NCBI GenBank assembly: GCA_024637255.1 | Contig: JAGXFO010000018.1 | Location: 62,001 to 126,000 of the forward strand | Origin: Sulfurovum sp. | GTDB taxonomy: Bacteria > Campylobacterota > Campylobacteria > Campylobacterales > Sulfurovaceae | Direction of reading: 5' to 3' | Length of the DNA: 64,000 bases | Shown here: positions 60,838-64,000 of the stretch, piece after piece | Numbering within the stretch: position 1 is the first letter of the stretch | Layout of the letters: each line of letters opens with the position of its first letter | Position numbers and translations under genes: made by a program | The notes under the pieces: generated by a model | The model's input: only the letters and a program-made list of their open reading frames with translations | The model's database searches: none | Told to the model about the DNA's origin: nothing

Positions 60838-63018
60838 TTATTCTTCCTCTTTCTTGATAACAGCTTTTTGTCTATTTTGGTAAACACGATGTAGCGCAAA
60901 CCCCATAATGACAAGGAAGAAGACAAAAGCAATCAGGGGAAGTATTGCAGGCTGATTCCACTCTTTTTGTTTACTTGCTCTTAACTGTGCATTCACACGT
61001 TTATATTTCAATGTATTGTTTGCCATAGCATTTGGCAAGACATTTTGATACCATTCATGGAACAGTGCCAGAGATGTAGGATGAACACCCCATATCCAGG
61101 GTACATCTTCTCTGACTATTTCCAGCATATTTTCTATTTTCTTTTTTCTTTCAGGTGTATTTTTCATGATTTTTATCTCATCAAAAAGTCTATCAAATTT
61201 TGGGTTTTCATAATTTGAACCATTTATCCCTGATCCATTCGTGTTGACTACAGCATTCGGTCCATACAGCAAAAAAAGAAAATTTTCAGGATCAGGATAG
61301 TCGGCATTCCACCCCCATGAGAAAAGTTGTACTTTTCCTTTTCTCACTTTCTCCTGAAAGCGGTTATAGTCAGTAGACCGTATGACAAGACGTATTCCCA
61401 ATTTGGCAAACTGCTTACGCTGCCAATCCATCAATGCTCTGTCGTCAGGCCCCGTTGCGGTAGCATCATAATGTAATGTTAATGCTTTTCCTGTCTTGCT
61501 TGAAATACCGTTAGCATACCCTGCTTCCGCCAATAAGTTTTTGGCAACTTCAATAGATTTTCGTACGCGTTTGCCCTCTACCCAGTTATAAATCACTTTA
61601 TCTATACCTTTTTCTCCCTCATCATATCCAAAGATGCCGGGAGGGATAGGTCCCTGTGCTGCAATTCCGCGTTCATTGAGAAAAATAGAGATGTATTCTT
61701 CCTGATTTTGTGCGATACTGATAGCCTGTCTCAATTTCTTTGCCGAATCCGTATACCCGCCAACAACAGGGTCACTCATATTAAAAGCCAGATAAGAAAT
61801 AGAAGGTTGAACCGCACCTCTTAACTTAATCCCTTTTTCAATCATTTCAGCACTTAGATCCATATTGCCTGTTGAGGAGATTTGCACTGCCTGATCAAAG
61901 GATTCAGAGCCTATACCTGAAGCATCATAATACCCTTGTAAAAATTTATTCCATAAAGGAATACTTTCTTTTTCTAAAGCGTAGACAATTTCTTTAATAA
62001 AAGGCAATTTCTTTCCGGAATCTTCAAGCAACTCTTTGGGTACATTAGACGCTTGGATCTCTTCTGGACTCAGCGAAGGATAAAACTCATCATGATAGTT
62101 TGGATTTGCCAATAAGCGCATCTGTTTATTTGGATTGTTTTCAGCTAGATAATACGCACCTGTACCGACAGGAAACCAGTTCAATGTTATATTTTTACGG
62201 ATCAATGCTTTTTGCTGGTAAAAAAGATCTGCTTCCCAGGGGATAGGAGCAAAAAAATTCATGCTCAGCCAATAGTTAAACTGCGGATATTTTCCTTTTA
62301 CTTTGATCGTTAATATAGAATCATTGACAACCTTGACACCAGATATAGCATACTCGCGAAGATCAATCAATTGATGACTCTTTTTTTTCTCATGTACCAA
62401 TTGTGTGATTTTTTGAGAAAACGTTTTCAATCCGACAATATGTTCTTGCATGTGGTCTAAAACAGGTGAATGATTTTGTCTAACAGCCATTCTTTTGATC
62501 GCATACTCATAATCAGCCATTGTCAATCTGCGTGTTGCTTTTTCTTTGAAATCATCCAGAGAGTCTATCTTTGACAATACCTCTTCACTCAGTCCACCAT
62601 ACTTCAATGTGCCATCTTCATTCTTTACAAAAGCTGGATGATTTTGATATTTAACGTCTTTTCTTAGATCTAAACGGTATTCTGAATACATAACAAACCT
62701 TGAGTCTTCAGATACTTCACGATTATATTTATCCCAGTAAGTGATCGTCGGCATTTGTGTTAAAGTTAAGGGTTCAAGTTCATAGGGTCTTTTAAGGTAA
62801 TTGTATTGTAACGGAGGCTCGTAAATTTGACCAATAACAGCCCACTCAATTGCATTATATGATTGCACGGGATCAAGTCTTTTTAGGGGTATGGAAAATG
62901 ACGAAAAAAGGGTCTCTGCCTCTATTTTTTTTGTATTATACGGGCTATTCCATACCCCAGCATATGTAGAGATGGTTAACCATACAAAAACAAGTATTTT
63001 AGATAATAATCTGTTCAT
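60838..63018 (-). CDS. yejA: peptide ABC transporter solute-binding protein (YejA type), membrane-anchored
   Basis: Family-5 extracellular solute-binding protein of 726 residues. It has a signal peptide (about 1-20, LLSKILVFVWLTISTYAG) and the FSWGWNADYPDPENFLFLLYG segment with the peptide-site core of the family. Unlike E. coli YejA it ends in a hydrophobic span, LPLIAFVFFLVIMGFALHRV (about 693-712), and a basic tail, so it should stay anchored in the inner membrane. First gene of yejABEF. Confidence 0.88.
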   Translation of the reverse strand: MNRLLSKILVFVWLTISTYAGVWNSPYNTKKIEAETLFSSFSIPLKRLDPVQSYNAIEWAVIGQIYEPPLQYNYLKRPYELEPLTLTQMPTITYWDKYNREVSEDSRFVMYSEYRLDLRKDVKYQNHPAFVKNEDGTLKYGGLSEEVLSKIDSLDDFKEKATRRLTMADYEYAIKRMAVRQNHSPVLDHMQEHIVGLKTFSQKITQLVHEKKKSHQLIDLREYAISGVKVVNDSILTIKVKGKYPQFNYWLSMNFFAPIPWEADLFYQQKALIRKNITLNWFPVGTGAYYLAENNPNKQMRLLANPNYHDEFYPSLSPEEIQASNVPKELLEDSGKKLPFIKEIVYALEKESIPLWNKFLQGYYDASGIGSESFDQAVQISSTGNMDLSAEMIEKGIKLRGAVQPSISYLAFNMSDPVVGGYTDSAKKLRQAISIAQNQEEYISIFLNERGIAAQGPIPPGIFGYDEGEKGIDKVIYNWVEGKRVRKSIEVAKNLLAEAGYANGISSKTGKALTLHYDATATGPDDRALMDWQRKQFAKLGIRLVIRSTDYNRFQEKVRKGKVQLFSWGWNADYPDPENFLFLLYGPNAVVNTNGSGINGSNYENPKFDRLFDEIKIMKNTPERKKKIENMLEIVREDVPWIWGVHPTSLALFHEWYQNVLPNAMANNTLKYKRVNAQLRASKQKEWNQPAILPLIAFVFFLVIMGFALHRVYQNRQKAVIKKEEE

Positions 63019-63218
63019 TTACTTTGAGACATACCTTTCTTTAAGTTATAAAAGTAGAAACTTAAAATTGAATAGTAGCATACATTCATAACAATTAGGA
63101 TAATGCATACACAATAAAAATATTCATACACTATTACTCCTAATTTTATAAAAATTGTGTAAAAATAGCATTTTATAGAAAGTCTAAAAAGACCTTGTTG
63201 TATTTAATAAATAAGAAT

Positions 63219-63440
63219 ATGGGAAGATTGATCGTAATGGGTGGTGGAGTTTCAGGACAAACTGTTGCAACATTTGCAAAAAAATGGCTCGGAAATGAAC
63301 ATGAACTAGTAGTTGTCACTCGAAATTCACAATGGAACTGGATTCCTTCTAACCTTTGGGTTGGAGTAGGACAAATGGTAAAGCTTCTTAAAGAGTATAA
63401 ACCATATACAAGAGAAAATCCCTTGCATACAGTAAAATAG
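63219..63440 (+). pseudogene. sqr: sulfide:quinone reductase remnant
   Basis: Start of an FAD-dependent SQR: RLIVMGGGVSGQTVATFAKK is the FAD-binding loop and SQWNWIPSNLWVGVGQM the next conserved strand. After GVGQM the frame switches to VKLLKEYKPYTRENPLHTVK and stops, which looks like the C-terminus of the same kind of protein. The whole middle, with catalytic cysteines and quinone site, is missing, so the product of 73 residues is inactive. The join recalls the internal deletions in the formate dehydrogenase. Confidence 0.7.
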
Positions 63441-63454
63441 TGGTAAGTGACCGA

Positions 63455-63844
63455 CTATCTTTTTGAAAACTGCGGAGATCTTCTCGCTTTTTTCTTTCCT
63501 GGCTTCTTTCTTTCAACTACTCTTGAATCTCTAGTAAGAAGTCCCATTGGTTTAAGGATTGCTCTAAAAGTTGGCTCAAACTCTACAAGTGCTTTAGTGA
63601 TACCATGCTTAAGTGCATCTGCTTGTGCTGAATAGCCTCCGCCAAGCGTAGTAGCTTTAATATTCATAGCATCAAGCTGCTTAGTAAGCTCAAGTGGAAG
63701 TCTTACTTTCATTTTGAGTGTTTCGTGTCCGCCCAACCATTGGTCAAGTGTTTTACCGTTAATAAGCATTTCGCCATTACCTGGAGTCATCCAAACTTTA
63801 GCTATTGCTGCTTTTCTTTTTCCTGTTGCATAAATAGTTGCCAT
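63455..63844 (-). CDS. rpsI: 30S ribosomal protein S9
   Basis: Ribosomal protein uS9, 129 residues, complete. The N-terminal YATGKRKAAIAKVWMTPGNG, the middle LGGGYSAQADALKHGITKAL and the basic end KKARRSPQFSKR, whose tail reaches the P-site tRNA, are typical. It starts 2 bases after the rplM stop, the standard rplM-rpsI pair. Confidence 0.97.
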   Translation of the reverse strand: MATIYATGKRKAAIAKVWMTPGNGEMLINGKTLDQWLGGHETLKMKVRLPLELTKQLDAMNIKATTLGGGYSAQADALKHGITKALVEFEPTFRAILKPMGLLTRDSRVVERKKPGKKKARRSPQFSKR

Positions 63845-63846
63845 TT

Positions 63847-64000
63847 TTACGCTCCTTTATTGAATTGTGCTGTATGAGGATGCTCGGCACCTGCATACAC
63901 TTTAAGTTTTTTAAGCATCACTCTACCAAGGGTTGTCTTAGGAAGCATTCCTCTAACAGCCAATCTGAAAAGTTTTTCAGTATGGTTTTCTAGCATATCA
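63847..64000 (-). CDS. rplM: 50S ribosomal protein L13, C-terminal part
   Basis: The last 50 codons of uL13 before the window edge: MLENHTEKLFRLAVRGMLPK, then TTLGRVMLKKLKVYAGAEHP and HTAQFNKGA with a TAA stop at 63847-63849. The 5' part lies outside the window. The AAAGGAGCG at its end is also the ribosome binding site of rpsI. Confidence 0.93.
   Translation of the reverse strand, partial: DMLENHTEKLFRLAVRGMLPKTTLGRVMLKKLKVYAGAEHPHTAQFNKGA

Overview
The window looks like a chromosome segment of a campylobacterotal (epsilonproteobacterial), probably Sulfurovum/Sulfurimonas-like, chemolithotroph. The signs are the Rieske / cytochrome b / di-heme cytochrome c1 operon with the epsilon-type c1, the epsilon-type QueE, a remnant of a sulfide:quinone reductase, AT-rich DNA and dense minus-strand operons. 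No tRNA, rRNA or CRISPR array was recognised.

Core region 1 (1-25.0 kb). dapB-trxB-trxA is followed by a PhyH dioxygenase and yraN. An internally deleted formate dehydrogenase sits beside an OFA-type transporter and a small Cys-rich protein. Next come yajQ and a small accessory cassette (Phd-like antitoxin, unknown gene, nuclease-helicase DUF2075 protein, XRE regulator). The rsmI-rlmB-hyp-aminotransferase-hom operon, rpmE, rsmE, moeA, a cytochrome c lipoprotein, queD-queE-moaA, petABC, an unknown gene and a HAD phosphatase complete this part.

Accessory island (about 25.17-51.13 kb). It lies between the HAD gene and the 3' end of mnmG. At its left edge tnsA-tnsB-tnsC-tniQ read inward, and at its right edge a TnsE-like gene reads inward. 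Both edges carry 20-22 bp tandem repeats (TGATAAT...AAAGTA type) pointing inward, as TnsB-binding sites do, so I read the island as a Tn7-like transposon. The right array starts directly after the mnmG stop codon, and a second, diverged copy of the mnmG C-terminal codons lies outside the left array. mnmG is therefore the likely attachment gene. The cargo is mostly defence-like: an sce7726 nuclease-like protein; a three-gene operon (membrane protein, ImmA/IrrE peptidase, beta-family-like protein) behind a G9 tract; a RelA/SpoT-domain protein coupled to an NdpA-like protein; an IetAS-type AAA ATPase/subtilase pair; and a DUF2235 lipase-like protein. It also holds a type I secretion ABC/HlyD pair with a decapitated TolC, and many broken IS elements (IS21, IS256, IS30, IS110, IS4-like, a resolvase).

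Core region 2 (51.1-64 kb). mnmG, ribE, mnmD, luxS, an MFS transporter, the yejABEF peptide ABC transporter, a truncated SQR, rpsI and the end of rplM. MnmG and MnmD act in the same wobble-uridine modification pathway.

All family calls come from reading motifs and remembered family features; no database search was run. The calls most in need of checking are the TnsE-like, NdpA-like and beta-family assignments and the exact transposon termini.
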